Shown one piece after another: positions 63,415 through 64,000 of a DNA stretch of 64,000 nt. The notes under the pieces were generated by a model. The model was not told the origin of the DNA, ran no database searches, and worked only from the letters and a program-made list of their open reading frames with translations. Position 1 is the first letter of the stretch; the number at the start of each line of letters is the position of its first letter. The DNA lies in the NCBI GenBank assembly GCA_036758685.1, contig DAIOWC010000002.1, forward strand, positions 1 to 64,000, written 5' to 3'. This DNA comes from JAJYUU01 sp036758685 (GTDB taxonomy: Bacteria; Actinomycetota; Actinomycetes; Streptosporangiales; Streptosporangiaceae). Made by a program: the position numbers and the translations under genes.

Positions 63415-64000
63415 TTACGCGGCCAGATGCCGCCCGACGGGCGCGACGATACCCGGTGATTGCCGCCCGCGTGTCCGGCGAGGGCCAGTAAGTCCGGCGG
63501 CGGCCTGGTGCCCGTGGTGCCAGGACACCGCGACGGCGAAGACGATGACGTTGCTCAGGTAGTGCCCGGTCGCCTGGTCGAAGGTGCCCCCGCAGGTCAC
63601 CACGCGCAGCTCGGCGACCGGCGCGGGGCCATAGACGGCGGCGGTCGGGAACTGGCGTTTCAGGTACTGGCTGACCGCTGTCACCTCGAACGCCGCCAGC
63701 GACCGGTCGGCACGCCGGACCAGGATGAGGTCCCCGGGCCGCAGCCGCCGCAGCCGGAAGAAGACGCCGGGGCCCTGCCGGGAGTCGACGTGGCCGGCGA
63801 TCACCGCGGCGCCCAGCTCGCCCGGCCGCGGGCTGCCGGTGTACCAGCCGGCGACCGAGGTAGTCGCCGGCACCTGCAGGGCGCCGGCCGCGGTGCGGCC
63901 GAGCGTGATCAGCGGGGTGAGGACGCCGATCGCCGGAATGATCAGCTGAACCGGCCGGGCCACCGTCAGCGGGTCCGCCGAGTCGGGCAGTGCCGCGGCC
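63415..64000 (-). CDS. class F sortase, N-terminal part outside window
   Basis: LIIPAIGVLTPLITLGRTAAG (start of catalytic beta barrel), VIAGHVDSRQGPGVFFRLR (catalytic His) and LRVVTCGGTFDQATGHYLS (catalytic Cys in TCGG) are the class F sortase core. The frame is open to the window end (ALPDSADPLTVARPV), so a linker and membrane anchor presumably lie beyond. Cleaves sorting signals at the cell surface. The family's Arg is not obvious after YLSN. Confidence 0.85.
   Translation of the reverse strand, partial: AAALPDSADPLTVARPVQLIIPAIGVLTPLITLGRTAAGALQVPATTSVAGWYTGSPRPGELGAAVIAGHVDSRQGPGVFFRLRRLRPGDLILVRRADRSLAAFEVTAVSQYLKRQFPTAAVYGPAPVAELRVVTCGGTFDQATGHYLSNVIVFAVAVSWHHGHQAAAGLTGPRRTRGRQSPGIVAPVGRHLAA

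Overview
The window is about 64 kb of very GC-rich DNA (GTG starts are frequent, and genes overlap by GTGA/ATGA) from a draft actinobacterial genome or metagenome-assembled scaffold. Gene content (bldC, a FadE5-type acyl-CoA dehydrogenase, DUF3073, LCP protein, class F sortase, FeS-type PurF, valine dehydrogenase) points to a filamentous or Streptosporangiales-like actinomycete. No species call is possible. There are four 100-N gaps (2224-2323, 31539-31638, 34849-34948, 57556-57655). Two of them are flanked by identical 55-bp copies and are assembly artefacts rather than missing sequence.

Layout. 1-0.84 kb: broken sulfotransferase at the window edge. 0.84-6.4 kb (minus): squalene-cyclase-like protein, then a tight operon ECF sigma / unknown helical protein / MFS exporter / adenosine deaminase, and a GT1 glycosyltransferase. 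6.4-19.3 kb: DUF899, GNAT, prolyl-tRNA synthetase, amidohydrolase, two RibD-type reductases, double-VOC protein, a TetR-ICMT pair with a perfect operator palindrome, an eroded HTH regulator, MFS, nucleotidyltransferase, AMP nucleosidase, DUF6624 with a zinc ribbon. 19.3-28.6 kb: GT-C membrane glycosyltransferase, UMP kinase, PspA, FSR-type MFS divergent from a 36-aa ORF, glutamyl-tRNA synthetase, SigE-type sigma plus membrane partner, HpcH aldolase. 28.6-38.3 kb: LCP cell-wall protein, tandem-domain acyl-CoA dehydrogenase divergent from fadE5, large LuxR (LAL) regulator. 38.3-42.1 kb (minus): branched-chain alpha-keto acid dehydrogenase operon E1alpha-E1beta-E2 plus a Dabb protein.

42.6-53.6 kb is the metabolic core: purS, (anti-sigma-like ATPase), purQ-purL, ricin-like exported protein, SCP-like protein, purF-purM, DUF3073, valine dehydrogenase, bldC. 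The order purL...purF-purM-DUF3073-vdh-bldC is, from memory, the same neighbourhood as in Streptomyces. Branched-chain amino acid catabolism (vdh deamination, then BCKDH, then acyl-CoA dehydrogenases) is therefore spread around the purine cluster. 54-64 kb: conserved hypothetical, family-A DNA polymerase without a visible exonuclease site, MscL with a C-terminal zinc ribbon, lipoprotein, aminoglycoside-type nucleotidyltransferase coupled to ArfB, DUF1697, an Erm-type 23S rRNA methyltransferase, SIMPL, cupin, aminotransferase and an edge-truncated sortase.

I do not see CRISPR arrays, phage modules, rRNA/tRNA genes or insertion sequences. No unmistakable novel system is present. The best candidates for undescribed biology are the sigma/helical-protein/MFS/adenosine-deaminase operon, the 36-aa ORF with its stacked dyads, the 20-bp-arm inverted repeat at 32657-32709, and the anti-sigma-like ATPase with a long basic insert inside the purine cluster.
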